From assembly GCF_020564565.1 (NCBI RefSeq), contig NZ_JAJCTD010000001.1, positions 62,001-126,000 on the forward strand: a DNA stretch of 64,000 nt. Reading direction: 5' to 3'. Origin of the DNA: Rhodobacter sp. Har01 (GTDB lineage: Bacteria; Pseudomonadota; Alphaproteobacteria; Rhodobacterales; Rhodobacteraceae). Below, piece by piece: positions 17,910-25,652 of this stretch (position 1 is its first letter; every line of letters begins with the position of its first letter). The position numbers and the translations under genes were made by a program. Under the pieces are notes generated by a model. The model saw only the letters and a program-made list of their open reading frames with translations. It did not search any database and was not told the DNA's origin.

Positions 17910-17934
17910 GGAACGCCCGGGCGATGTCGGCGTT
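17910..17934 (+). promoter_or_regulatory. EcfG-type promoter of the DUF2383-like gene
   Basis: GGAAC (17910-17914), 16 bases, CGTT (17931-17934) on the plus strand. Predicted transcription start near 17943, about 44 bases before the ATG at 17987. It is divergent from the promoter at 17848-17873. Confidence 0.8.
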
Positions 17935-17986
17935 GCCAGTGCAGGGCCGCGACACGCGGTCCTTCCCGATGAAAGGAGACCATGTC

Positions 17987-18445
17987 ATGTCGATCTACGC
18001 TGCCCGTCGCCCGACCGATGCCCTCCCGCCCGGCGAGGCCGAGCTGGACGCTCTGGGCACCCTGCACACCCGCATCGTCGACATCGGCGCGGGGTTTGAA
18101 ACCATGCTGGACAAGGCCGAACCCGGCTTTCGTCCGGTGGTCGAACGCTTCGTGGCGCTGCACCGCGGCCAGGCCGCCGCCGTGGCCGAGCTGATCGGCC
18201 ACGGACCTGATGCCGCCGGCGGCGAAAGCCTGATGGCAACGGTGAATCGCACCGTGGTCAGCCTGCGGTCGTTCTTCGACGAGATCGACGCCGACACGCT
18301 GGGCCAGATCCGCAGCGGCGAAGAGCATGTCTTCGACGCCTATGACGCGGCCATCGCCGCGGCGACCGGCGCACGCGGACAGGCGCTGGCGCGACTGCGG
18401 GGCGAACTTTCGGCCCTGATCGAAGACACCCGCCGGCAAGGCTGA
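17987..18445 (+). CDS. DUF2383/PA2169-like four-helix-bundle protein
   Basis: A 152-residue soluble helical protein (LHTRIVDIGAGFETMLDKAEP, VVERFVALHRGQAAAVAEL) resembling the ferritin-like DUF2383 family, which appears in stress regulons; no catalytic role is established. ATG at 17987 lies 7 bases after AAAGGAG, so the longer upstream open frame is rejected. An EcfG promoter lies immediately upstream and a terminator hairpin downstream, making it a single-gene stress transcript. Confidence 0.8.
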   Translation: MSIYAARRPTDALPPGEAELDALGTLHTRIVDIGAGFETMLDKAEPGFRPVVERFVALHRGQAAAVAELIGHGPDAAGGESLMATVNRTVVSLRSFFDEIDADTLGQIRSGEEHVFDAYDAAIAAATGARGQALARLRGELSALIEDTRRQG

Positions 18446-18471
18446 GGCCTTGCGCCTTTGGCGCCCGACCG

Positions 18472-18502
18472 AACCGGCATCCGCAACCCGCGGGTGCCGG
18501 TT
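18472..18502. terminator. Terminator between the stress gene and the convergent kinase
   Basis: AACCGGCA (18472-18479) pairs with TGCCGGTT (18495-18502) and inside it CCGC pairs with GCGG around an AACCC loop. TCGTCTTG follows on the plus strand. It separates two convergent genes and may serve both. Confidence 0.7.
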
Positions 18503-18530
18503 TCGTCTTGCCCAGTCTTCGATCCGGTCG

Positions 18531-20297
18531 TCAGCCCGGCCCGCGCGGTGCCCCTTCCTCGGCGCCGCGCTCGGTCGCTTGCTCGACATGGCGAATGGCG
18601 AAGGTCAGCACAGCTTGCGTGACCGCCGGGCCGCGGCTGACCTGCAGGTCGCCGTCCAGTTGCTGCACGAAGCTGCGGATCAGCCGCGCCGCAATGATCG
18701 CAGGCCCGCCTTCTGCCTGGCCCGACAGGGCCCCATGCGCCCCGGCGGGTCCGCACAGCGTCAGCCGGGCCGTCAGCGGCTCGGGGCTGTCCAGGCCGAC
18801 ATGGATCACCGGCGCTTCGTCCTCGGCCAGGCTGCCCTGAAACAGCGACAGCACTTCGGCCAGCAACAGCGCCAGCGGCACCGCCTGTTGCGACGGCAAC
18901 GTCAGCGGGTGCAGGTCGGTCTTGATCCGGCCCACACGGCCCGGCCGTTCCAGGATCGGGCGCACCTTGCCGACCACCTCGCCGATCAGCGCATCCATGG
19001 CGATGTCGGACTGTCCGGCCAGCCGGTAAAGGCCCAGATGCACCGTCGACAGGCCCAGCACGCGCTCCAGCACCCCCTCGAGCACCCGGCGCACGCCTTC
19101 GTCGGGGTCCTCGCGCAGGTGCAGGCGCAGGATCGAGGCGATCAGCTGCAGGCTGTTGCCGGTGCGGTGGTGCACCTCGCGCAAGAGGTCCTGCTTTTGC
19201 CGCAGCAGGTTCTCCAGTTCCGCCTCATCCTGGCGAAGGGTGTCGGTCATCCGCCGATAGGTGTCGGCCAGGGCGGCAATCTCTGCCGGCGGGTGGTCCA
19301 GTGCCACCGCGGGCATCGCCCGGCTGCCGCGGGCATAGGCCCGCATCGACCGCGCCAGGCTGCGGATGTGGCGCGTCACCAGCCGCTCGACGCCCAGGGT
19401 GGCAACGGTCAGCCCGGCCAGGCACATCAGCAGCGGATAGAGATAGGGCACCAGGTCGTTGTGGAACAGCGCGCCGTCGTCATGCGCGGTCCAGACGCCC
19501 AGAACGCCCAGGTTGCCGGCGATGGGAACGGCGGCATAGACCCGCCGCCCGCCGTCGGCCGACAGGTCGGCAAAGGTCTGGAAGCCCTGCGCGATCAGCC
19601 CGCCCAGCGGGCGTGACGCGGGCAGGACGCCGTCAACGCCGACCAGACCGGTCGAGGCGGTCAGCACCCTGCCCTGACCGTCGAAGGTGATCAACGCATC
19701 GGGCTGGCCCAGGCCCGCGGCATCCGCCGCCACCTTGGCCGGGACCAGCGCCTGCTGCGGGATCGACAGAGACACGATGCCGATCTGCGTGCCGTCGTTG
19801 GCCAGCACCGGATGGCTGATGCCCAGCACCGAGGTGCCGCTGACCGGCCCGTGCGGGTTCACCACCATCCGCGGCTCGGCCGCGGAGGTCAGGTCCTGAA
19901 ACAGCGGGCTGCCGGCGAAATCGTAGCTGTGCCCGCCCGACGCGCAGGTCATCCGGCCTGACATCGGCGTATAGGCCACCAGTGACACATCGGGCATCTG
20001 CCGCGCCAGACCTTCGACCATCTGCCGGCAGGCCGCCGGATCGTCGACATAGGGTGCAATCGCCGAGGCCAGGGTTGCGGCGGCGGTCTGGGCATCGCGG
20101 ATGGCACGGGTCTCGGGCGCCGCCGCCTCGACCGTCTGGCTCAGCGCCGAGGTGTACAGACCCTTTTCAGCCTGGCGTGCCATGTCAGAGGTCTGCAGGA
20201 TTGCCAGCACGGCCAGCGGCAGCAGCGCCAGCACCAGCATGGCAGACAACCGCAGCGGAATGCTGCCCGGCCGCTGCTTGCCGGCTTGCCCGGTCAT
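18531..20297 (-). CDS. HisKA_2 sensor protein with degenerate ATPase domain (stress locus)
   Basis: A 588-residue membrane sensor with one N-terminal helix, a periplasmic dCache/CHASE-like domain (about residues 40-280), a second helix (YLYPLLMCLAGLTVATLG), a HAMP-like linker and a HisKA_2 motif that keeps the histidine (LREVHHRTGNSLQLI). The ATP-binding part has lost its landmarks: LLLAEVLSLFQG replaces the N box, CGPAGAHGALSG replaces DxGxGxP, and no GLGL is present. It may therefore be a phosphatase or an allosteric partner of PhyR rather than a kinase; the HisKA_2 protein PhyP of Sphingomonas, at the same kind of locus, is a precedent. The ATG overlaps the stop of ecfG. Confidence 0.85.
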   Translation of the reverse strand: MTGQAGKQRPGSIPLRLSAMLVLALLPLAVLAILQTSDMARQAEKGLYTSALSQTVEAAAPETRAIRDAQTAAATLASAIAPYVDDPAACRQMVEGLARQMPDVSLVAYTPMSGRMTCASGGHSYDFAGSPLFQDLTSAAEPRMVVNPHGPVSGTSVLGISHPVLANDGTQIGIVSLSIPQQALVPAKVAADAAGLGQPDALITFDGQGRVLTASTGLVGVDGVLPASRPLGGLIAQGFQTFADLSADGGRRVYAAVPIAGNLGVLGVWTAHDDGALFHNDLVPYLYPLLMCLAGLTVATLGVERLVTRHIRSLARSMRAYARGSRAMPAVALDHPPAEIAALADTYRRMTDTLRQDEAELENLLRQKQDLLREVHHRTGNSLQLIASILRLHLREDPDEGVRRVLEGVLERVLGLSTVHLGLYRLAGQSDIAMDALIGEVVGKVRPILERPGRVGRIKTDLHPLTLPSQQAVPLALLLAEVLSLFQGSLAEDEAPVIHVGLDSPEPLTARLTLCGPAGAHGALSGQAEGGPAIIAARLIRSFVQQLDGDLQVSRGPAVTQAVLTFAIRHVEQATERGAEEGAPRGPG

Positions 20298-20875
20298 GCC
20301 GCGGCGACAACAGACCGGCTGATGACGGCATGGGTGGCGCCATCGGTGCCGGCGAACAGCGGCTCGTTCTCGTCCAGATGCATCAGTTCGGCCAGCCGCT
20401 TGCGGGCCCGGCTGGCGCGGCTTTTCACCGTGCCCACCGCCACGCCCATCATCCCCGCCGCCTCATCGCAGGAATAGCCCGAGGCGCCGACCAGGATCAG
20501 CACCTCGCGATGCTCGGGCGACAGCTGGTCAAAGGCACGCTGGAACTCGGCAAAGGCCAGCACGCCATCATGCGCGGGCTTTTCGGACTGCTGGGCCGCG
20601 TGGGCGCCGTCGATGTCAGGCACCTCGCGCCGGGTCTTGCGCAGGGTCGAATAATAGGTGTTGCGCAGGATGGTGAACAGCCAGGCCTCAAGGTTGGTTG
20701 CCGGGTCGAACTTGTCGATGTTGCCCCAGGCCTTGAGAATGGTCTCCTGCACCAGGTCGTCGGCCTGCGCCACGTTGCGGCACAGGCTGATCGCGAAGGC
20801 GCGCAGCTTGGGCAGGTGTCCTGCCAACTGGTCGCGCGGATCGGCGGTCCGGGCGGGGGCCGTGCGGGCGGTCAC
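20294..20875 (-). CDS. ecfG: General stress ECF sigma factor EcfG
   Basis: A 193-residue ECF sigma factor. Sigma-2 (LPKLRAFAISLCRNVAQADDLVQETILKAWGNIDKF) and sigma-4 (LSPEHREVLILVGASGYSCDEAAGMMGVAVGTVKSRASRARKRL read in parts) domains are complete, with the EcfG-family features. It directs RNA polymerase to GGAAC-N16/17-CGTT promoters and is held inactive by NepR until PhyR is phosphorylated. The start overlaps the nepR stop and its stop overlaps the sensor start, so nepR, ecfG and the sensor form one operon read from the palindromic promoter at 21061-21098. Confidence 0.93.
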   Translation of the reverse strand: MTARTAPARTADPRDQLAGHLPKLRAFAISLCRNVAQADDLVQETILKAWGNIDKFDPATNLEAWLFTILRNTYYSTLRKTRREVPDIDGAHAAQQSEKPAHDGVLAFAEFQRAFDQLSPEHREVLILVGASGYSCDEAAGMMGVAVGTVKSRASRARKRLAELMHLDENEPLFAGTDGATHAVISRSVVAAA

Positions 20876-21039
20876 CTGCCCGCCTCCTGCTCTTGCGCAC
20901 GAAGCTGCGCCAGCAGTTCGGCAAAGCGGCCCGGCACCGGCTCCTGCAGCACGGTCTCATAGACACGCTTCAGATTTTCCTCGATCTGGTTGCGGATCGC
21001 CGCCTTTCCGGCCGTTGCTTGCGTCTTTTCTGCTGCCAT
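20872..21039 (-). CDS. nepR: Anti-sigma factor NepR
   Basis: A 55-residue helical protein with the NepR core: IRNQIEENLKRVYETVLQEPVPGRFAELL, given here only as landmarks IEENLKRVY and EPVPGRFAELL. NepR binds EcfG and is sequestered by the sigma-like domain of phosphorylated PhyR. ATG at 21039 is the only start that fits the family length; the open frame upstream runs through the promoter and is rejected. It is translationally coupled to ecfG. Confidence 0.9.
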   Translation of the reverse strand: MAAEKTQATAGKAAIRNQIEENLKRVYETVLQEPVPGRFAELLAQLRAQEQEAGR

Positions 21040-21060
21040 GGCCCGAATTCCTGCCTGTCT

Positions 21061-21098
21061 TTGGGAACCAAACGCGCAGATCGGCGTTTGGTTCCCAA
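21061..21098. promoter_or_regulatory. Palindromic divergent EcfG promoter pair for nepR-ecfG and phyR
   Basis: TTGGGAACCAAACGC (21061-21075) and GCGTTTGGTTCCCAA (21084-21098) are perfect 15-bp inverted arms. Each strand carries GGAAC-N16-CGTT: plus strand 21064-21068 and 21085-21088, minus strand 21095-21091 and 21074-21071. Starts are predicted near 21094 (phyR, ATG at 21123) and near 21063 (nepR, ATG at 21039). This gives positive autoregulation of the whole locus by its own sigma factor from one symmetrical element. Confidence 0.9.
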
Positions 21099-21122
21099 GA
21101 ATCCTGGTTCGGGGAGACGTGA

Positions 21123-21932
21123 ATGGGAACCGCCGAAATCGCCGACACCTCGTCCGCCGTGGCGCGCCATCTGCCCTATCTTCGCCGCTACGCCCGCGCC
21201 TTGACCGGCAGCCAGTCGGGTGGCGACAACTTCGCCGTCGCCACGCTGGAAGCCATCCTCGCCGAGCCCTCGCTGATCCCCACGCCGGCCGAGGCGAAGG
21301 TGGCGCTGTTCGCGGTCTTCCACCGGGTCTGGGCCAGCGCCGGCGCGCCGGTGGGCGATGCCGACACCGCACTTTCGGCCCGCGCGCAGGGCCACATGGC
21401 CCGCCTCACCCCGTTCTCGCGTGAGGCGCTTTTGCTGTCCACGGTTGAGGAGTTCAGCCCCGCCGAGGTGGGCCGCATCATCGGCACCGACGCGACCGAG
21501 GCCGCCGCCCTGCGCGACCTTGCGCTGCGCGAGATGGAAACCTCGGTCCGCGGCCGGGTGATGGTGATCGAGGACGAGGCGATCATCTCGATGGAACTGG
21601 CCGCCATCATCGAAGGCATGGGCCACGCCGTGACCGGCATCGCCCGCACCCACCGCGAGGCGGTGAAACTGGCCTCCGCCGACCTGCCCGATCTGATTCT
21701 GGCCGACATCCAGCTGGCCGACAATTCCTCGGGCGTCGAGGCGGTGAACGAGATCCTCGCCCGCTTCGACACCGTGCCGGTGGTCTTCATCACCGCCTTC
21801 CCCGAACGGCTGCTGACCGGGTTGCGCCCCGAACCGGCCTTCCTGATCAACAAGCCCTATTCCGAAGAACAGGTCCGCTCGGCCGTCAGCCAGGCGCTGT
21901 TCTTCGCCTCGACCGAAACCCTGGGGGCCTGA
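21123..21932 (+). CDS. phyR: Anti-anti-sigma response regulator PhyR
   Basis: A 269-residue protein with an N-terminal sigma-factor-like domain (residues 1-135, with sigma-2 and sigma-4 halves but no DNA-binding role) and a C-terminal receiver (residues 145-265). The receiver has Glu150/Asp151, phosphoacceptor Asp195 (LILADIQLAD), Thr224 (FITAFPE) and Lys244 (NKPY); the FATGUY-type T-A-F-P-E loop is characteristic of PhyR. Phosphorylation exposes the sigma-like domain, which traps NepR and frees EcfG. It is divergent from nepR-ecfG and shares the palindromic promoter. Confidence 0.95.
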   Translation: MGTAEIADTSSAVARHLPYLRRYARALTGSQSGGDNFAVATLEAILAEPSLIPTPAEAKVALFAVFHRVWASAGAPVGDADTALSARAQGHMARLTPFSREALLLSTVEEFSPAEVGRIIGTDATEAAALRDLALREMETSVRGRVMVIEDEAIISMELAAIIEGMGHAVTGIARTHREAVKLASADLPDLILADIQLADNSSGVEAVNEILARFDTVPVVFITAFPERLLTGLRPEPAFLINKPYSEEQVRSAVSQALFFASTETLGA

Positions 21933-21999
21933 TCGCCCCGGCATTTGCCCAGGAAATGGGCATCTGCGACCGCATAAGGCGAACGCCGAACGCCAAGGC

Positions 22000-22027
22000 T
22001 TGACCCGCGCCGCGCCGGGTCTAGTCT
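22000..22027 (+). promoter_or_regulatory. Candidate promoter of the amide operon
   Basis: TTGACC (22000-22005) and TAGTCT (22022-22027) with a 16-base spacer. Predicted start near 22034, leaving a leader of about 105 nt that contains the hairpin at 22071-22093. The -35 is good and the -10 moderate. Confidence 0.4.
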
Positions 22028-22070
22028 ATGCCCCAGATCGACAGATCGTCGGATGGCACTCGGGCCTTGC

Positions 22071-22093
22071 ATGCAGACCATCCCGGTCTGCAT
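22071..22093 (+). promoter_or_regulatory. Leader hairpin ahead of amiC, possible antitermination site
   Basis: ATGCAGACC (22071-22079) and GGTCTGCAT (22085-22093) form a perfect 9-bp stem, followed by CAAGGCCCTTTTGGTTT. A stem followed by a T-rich run in the leader of an operon that encodes an ANTAR (AmiR-type) antiterminator suggests a conditional terminator. The two hexaloop hairpins of classical ANTAR targets were not clearly seen. Confidence 0.45.
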
Positions 22094-22138
22094 CAAGGCC
22101 CTTTTGGTTTGGCGGGCCCGCATGCGCACGGGGGGCGG

Positions 22139-23242
22139 ATGACACGCAGAATCGAACTCGGCCTGCTCTACTCGCGCTCGGGCAGCTATAGCCTGATCTC
22201 CGAGGCCTGCCGGTCCGGTGCGCTGGCGGCCATCGCCATGGTCAACGCCGACCCCGCGCTGGGATTGACCTTTGTCCCGGTCGAGCGCGATCCCGGCGGC
22301 AACGTCGATCTCTACGGCCCGCTCTGCGAGGAGATCCTGCGCGACACCGCCGCCCGCCATGTGGTCGGCTGCGTCACCTCCTGGAGCCGCAAGGAAGTGA
22401 TCCCCACGGTCGAGAAATTCGGCGGAACGCTCTGGTATGCCGTGCCCTACGAGGGCTTCGAGGCCTCGGATCACGTCGTCTACACCCATGCCTGCCCCAA
22501 CCAGCACCTCTTGCCGCTCTTGGACTGGGCGATGCCCGCGCATGGCCAGCGGGCCTGGCTGACCGGTTCGAACTACATCTGGGGATGGGAGATGAACCGC
22601 CTTGCGCGCGAGCGGATCACCGCCGCCGGCGGGCAGGTGCTGGGCGAGCGCTACCTTCCCATCGGCTCTCGCGAAGTGGGGCGGATGATCGAGGAGATCC
22701 GCTTCGCGCGGCCCGATTTCATCCTGAACAACCTGATCGGGCCGTCGTCCTATGAATTCCTCGCCGCCTTCCGCCGGCTGGGGCAGGACGACCCGCAGTT
22801 CGCCCCCGACCGCTGCCCGGTGCTGTCGTGCAACCTGACCGAATGCGAACTGCCGGCGCTGGGCGAGGCGGCCGAGGGGCTGGTCTCCGCCGGCCCCTAT
22901 TTCCGCGGCACCGCCGGCTGGCCGGGGCCGGGCAACTTCGGCTCGTCGCACGAAGCGGCGGCCTTTGCCGCGGTGCGCGAACTGGCGCGGCTGCTGGCGC
23001 AGCGGCCGGGGGCCGAAGACCTGCCGCTGCGCCGCCTGCTGGCCGAGGACACGCGGCCGGGCGGCCCCGGCGGCGGAATCGTCGACCGCGACACCCACCA
23101 CACCGTGCTGCCCGCGATCATCGCCCGGGTCGAAGGCGGCGCCTTCCGCCCCTTGCGCCAGATCGCGCCCATGGCGGGCGACCCCTACCTGACCCGTAGC
23201 CGCAACCAGCCGCAGGCGCCCCTGCTGAGGGTGGTGTCATGA
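22139..23242 (+). CDS. AmiC-like amide-sensing ligand-binding protein
   Basis: A 367-residue type I periplasmic-binding-fold protein without a signal peptide, so cytoplasmic. Start IELGLLYSRSGSYSLISEACRSGALAAI and the later EFLAAFRRLG and AAFAAVRELARLLA segments match the AmiC/UrtA group. In Pseudomonas, AmiC binds small amides and releases the antiterminator AmiR. The next gene, overlapping by ATGA, has the AmiR-type ANTAR domain, which strongly supports the sensor role. ATG at 22139 follows GGGGGCGG; an in-frame ATG at 22028 is possible but adds 37 residues unlike the family. Confidence 0.85.
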   Translation: MTRRIELGLLYSRSGSYSLISEACRSGALAAIAMVNADPALGLTFVPVERDPGGNVDLYGPLCEEILRDTAARHVVGCVTSWSRKEVIPTVEKFGGTLWYAVPYEGFEASDHVVYTHACPNQHLLPLLDWAMPAHGQRAWLTGSNYIWGWEMNRLARERITAAGGQVLGERYLPIGSREVGRMIEEIRFARPDFILNNLIGPSSYEFLAAFRRLGQDDPQFAPDRCPVLSCNLTECELPALGEAAEGLVSAGPYFRGTAGWPGPGNFGSSHEAAAFAAVRELARLLAQRPGAEDLPLRRLLAEDTRPGGPGGGIVDRDTHHTVLPAIIARVEGGAFRPLRQIAPMAGDPYLTRSRNQPQAPLLRVVS

Positions 23243-23850
23243 TCAGGCGCCCGATCCGCATTCCCAATCTTGGCGGCGCGCGGGCGCTGATCCTGCACCG
23301 GCCGCACCCCACCGTGCAGGCCCTCAGCCGCCAGCTGACCGCCATCGGGCTTGAGGTTGCCACCGCCTGGCCCGAACTGGGGCCGGAAGGGCTGGCCGCC
23401 GATTACGTCTTCTTCGACGCCGACATGGGCCACGACGGCATGTTCCCCTGGCCCCCCGGCGCGCCCCCCGTTCCGATGATCGCCCTGATCGGGTCGGAAG
23501 CGCCGGGCCGCATCGAATGGTCGCTGCGCGCCGGCGCCCATGCCCAGTTGCTGAAACCCGTGGGCGACAACGGCGCCTATTCCGCGCTGCTGGTCGCCCG
23601 CGATGCCTTTGACGCCCAGCACGCGCTGTCGGCCGAAATCTCTGACCTGCGCCGGCGGCTGGACGAACGCCAGACCCTGGTGCGCGCGGTCACCCTGCTG
23701 GCCGCCCGCGGCAAGTCCGAAACCGAGGCCTATGCCCAGTTGCGCCAGATGGCGATGGCCTGGCGGATCAGCCTTGAGGACGCCGCCGCCCGCATCGTGG
23801 CCAGCCGCGACGGTGGAAAGGACGGCGATGACCGACGCGACCGGGGCTGA
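23239..23850 (+). CDS. AmiR-like ANTAR-domain antiterminator
   Basis: A 203-residue regulator: a pseudo-receiver domain (residues 12-125, with FFDADMG where a phosphoacceptor loop would be) and a C-terminal coiled coil plus ANTAR three-helix domain (about residues 130-195; LRRRLDERQTLVRAVTLLAARG and AYAQLRQMAMAWRISLEDAA). ANTAR proteins bind leader RNA hairpins and prevent termination. Coupling to the AmiC-like gene and the amidase downstream identify it as the operon's antiterminator. Its end overlaps the permease gene by 23 bases. Confidence 0.85.
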   Translation: MIRRPIRIPNLGGARALILHRPHPTVQALSRQLTAIGLEVATAWPELGPEGLAADYVFFDADMGHDGMFPWPPGAPPVPMIALIGSEAPGRIEWSLRAGAHAQLLKPVGDNGAYSALLVARDAFDAQHALSAEISDLRRRLDERQTLVRAVTLLAARGKSETEAYAQLRQMAMAWRISLEDAAARIVASRDGGKDGDDRRDRG

Positions 23851-24715
23851 CCCCGCCTTGCGCCCGCGCGGCGCGCTGGCCCGGCTGATGCGCCGCAAGA
23901 TGGCGCTGTTCGGCCTTGCGCTGATCGTGCTGGTCGTGGCCGGCGCGCTGGCCGCACCGCTGATCGCGCCCTTTGCGCCCGACGAGCAGATGTTCGACGG
24001 GCTGACGCTGGAAGGCGCGCCCCTGCCGCCTGACGGGCGGTTCCTCTTCGGCACCGACCTTCTGGGCCGCGACCTGTTCTCCCGCATCCTTTACGGCGCG
24101 CAGACCTCGCTGATCATCGGCGTGGTGGCGAACGGCCTTGCGCTCTTGATCGGCACCCTGGTCGGCATCACCGCCGGCTATTTCCGCGGCTGGATCGGTG
24201 CCGCCCTGATGCGCTTCACCGACCTGATGATGGCCTTCCCGGCCCTTCTGCTGGCGATCTGCCTGGCCGCGATCTTCCAGCCCTCGCTGTGGATCGTCGC
24301 CATGGTGATCGCGCTGGTGAACTGGGTGCAGACGGCGCGGGTGATCTATACCGAGACCACCTCGCTGGCCACCCGCGACTTCATCGCCGCCTGCCGGACC
24401 CTGGGCGCCGGCACCGGCCGCATCCTTTTCCGCCACATCCTGCCGCATCTGGTGCCCACCATCATCGTCTGGGGCACGCTGGGGATTTCCACCACCGTCC
24501 TGCTGGAGGCCACCCTCAGCTTCCTCGGCGTCGGCGTGCAGCCGCCCACGCCCAGCTGGGGCAACATCATCTTTGAAAACCAGACCTACTTCCAGTCGGC
24601 GCCCTGGCTGGTGTTCATCCCCGGCGCCGCGATCATCCTGCTGGCCTTGGCCTTCAACCTGGTCGGAGACGCCCTGCGCGACGTGCTGGACCCAACGCAA
24701 AGAGGGCGCGACTGA
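23828..24715 (+). CDS. ABC transporter permease, DppC type
   Basis: A 295-residue inner-membrane permease of the oligopeptide/nickel (PepT) class. It has an N-terminal OppC_N-type helix (LMRRKMALFGLALIVLVV), the GTDLLGRDLFSRILYGAQTSL motif and the EAA loop (AACRTLGAGTGRILFRHILPH), which docks to the ATPase. ATG at 23828 sits inside the end of amiR; this overlap and the loss of the upstream frame's similarity decide the start. It partners with the DppB-type permease that follows. Confidence 0.92.
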   Translation: MTDATGADPALRPRGALARLMRRKMALFGLALIVLVVAGALAAPLIAPFAPDEQMFDGLTLEGAPLPPDGRFLFGTDLLGRDLFSRILYGAQTSLIIGVVANGLALLIGTLVGITAGYFRGWIGAALMRFTDLMMAFPALLLAICLAAIFQPSLWIVAMVIALVNWVQTARVIYTETTSLATRDFIAACRTLGAGTGRILFRHILPHLVPTIIVWGTLGISTTVLLEATLSFLGVGVQPPTPSWGNIIFENQTYFQSAPWLVFIPGAAIILLALAFNLVGDALRDVLDPTQRGRD

Positions 24716-25635
24716 TGGCCGCCTACCTTCTGCGCCGCCTCATGGTCTCGGCCCTGATCCTTCTGGGCGTCAGCTTCATCACCTTCTTCCTCTTGTACGT
24801 CCTGCCCGCCGACCCGGTGCGCCAGATCGCCGGCCGCTCCGCCACCGCCGAGACGGTCGAGAACATCCGCCGCGAACTGGGCCTCGACCGGCCCTTCATC
24901 GTGCAATACGGCCATTACCTTGCCGGCCTCGTGCAGGGCGACCTGGGCCGCAGCTACCTGCAAAAGACCCAAGTCGCCGAACTGATCGCCTCGCGCCTGC
25001 CGGCCACGCTTCTGCTGATGCTGGGCGCCATCTCTGCCGAGTTGCTGATCGGCCTGACCTTCGGCATCGTCGCGGCGCTGAAGCGGGGCACGATCCTGGA
25101 CCAGACCCTGATGATGACCAGCTTCGTCACCGTCTCGGCGCCGCAATTCGTGGTCAGCCTGCTCTTGCTTTACGTCTTCGCGGTCAAGCTGGGCTGGTTC
25201 CCCATCGGCGGCTACGGCACGCCCGCGCATCTGGTGCTGCCGGCGCTGACGCTCGGCATCCTCGGCTCGGGCTGGTATTCCCGCATGATGCGATCCTCGA
25301 TGATCGACGTCCTGCGCGCCGACTTCATCCGCACCGCCCGCGCCAAGGGCCTGACCCGCGCCCGCGTCGTGCTGGGCCACGCGCTGCCCAACGCCATCCT
25401 GCCGGTGATCGCCATGATCGGCATCGACATCGGCATCTTCATGGGCGGCATCGTCGTCGTCGAATCCGTCTTCGGCTGGCCCGGCATCGGGCAACTGGCC
25501 TGGCAGGCGATCCAGCGCGTCGACATCCCCATCATCATGGGCGTCACGCTGGTTTCCGCCGTGGCCATCGTGCTGGGCAACCTGCTGGCCGACCTGGTTG
25601 CCCCCTTCATCGACCCCAGAATCAAGCTGAAGTGA
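24715..25635 (+). CDS. ABC transporter permease, DppB type
   Basis: A 306-residue permease with six membrane helices. The N terminus (MAAYLLRRLMVSALILLGV, PADPVRQIAG) and the EAA loop (RTARAKGLTRARVVLGHALPNA) are typical of DppB/OppB. In this family the DppB gene normally precedes DppC; here the order is reversed. It starts on the last base of the upstream stop codon. Confidence 0.93.
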   Translation: MAAYLLRRLMVSALILLGVSFITFFLLYVLPADPVRQIAGRSATAETVENIRRELGLDRPFIVQYGHYLAGLVQGDLGRSYLQKTQVAELIASRLPATLLLMLGAISAELLIGLTFGIVAALKRGTILDQTLMMTSFVTVSAPQFVVSLLLLYVFAVKLGWFPIGGYGTPAHLVLPALTLGILGSGWYSRMMRSSMIDVLRADFIRTARAKGLTRARVVLGHALPNAILPVIAMIGIDIGIFMGGIVVVESVFGWPGIGQLAWQAIQRVDIPIIMGVTLVSAVAIVLGNLLADLVAPFIDPRIKLK

Positions 25636-25652
25636 CCAACAGGAGAGAGAAC

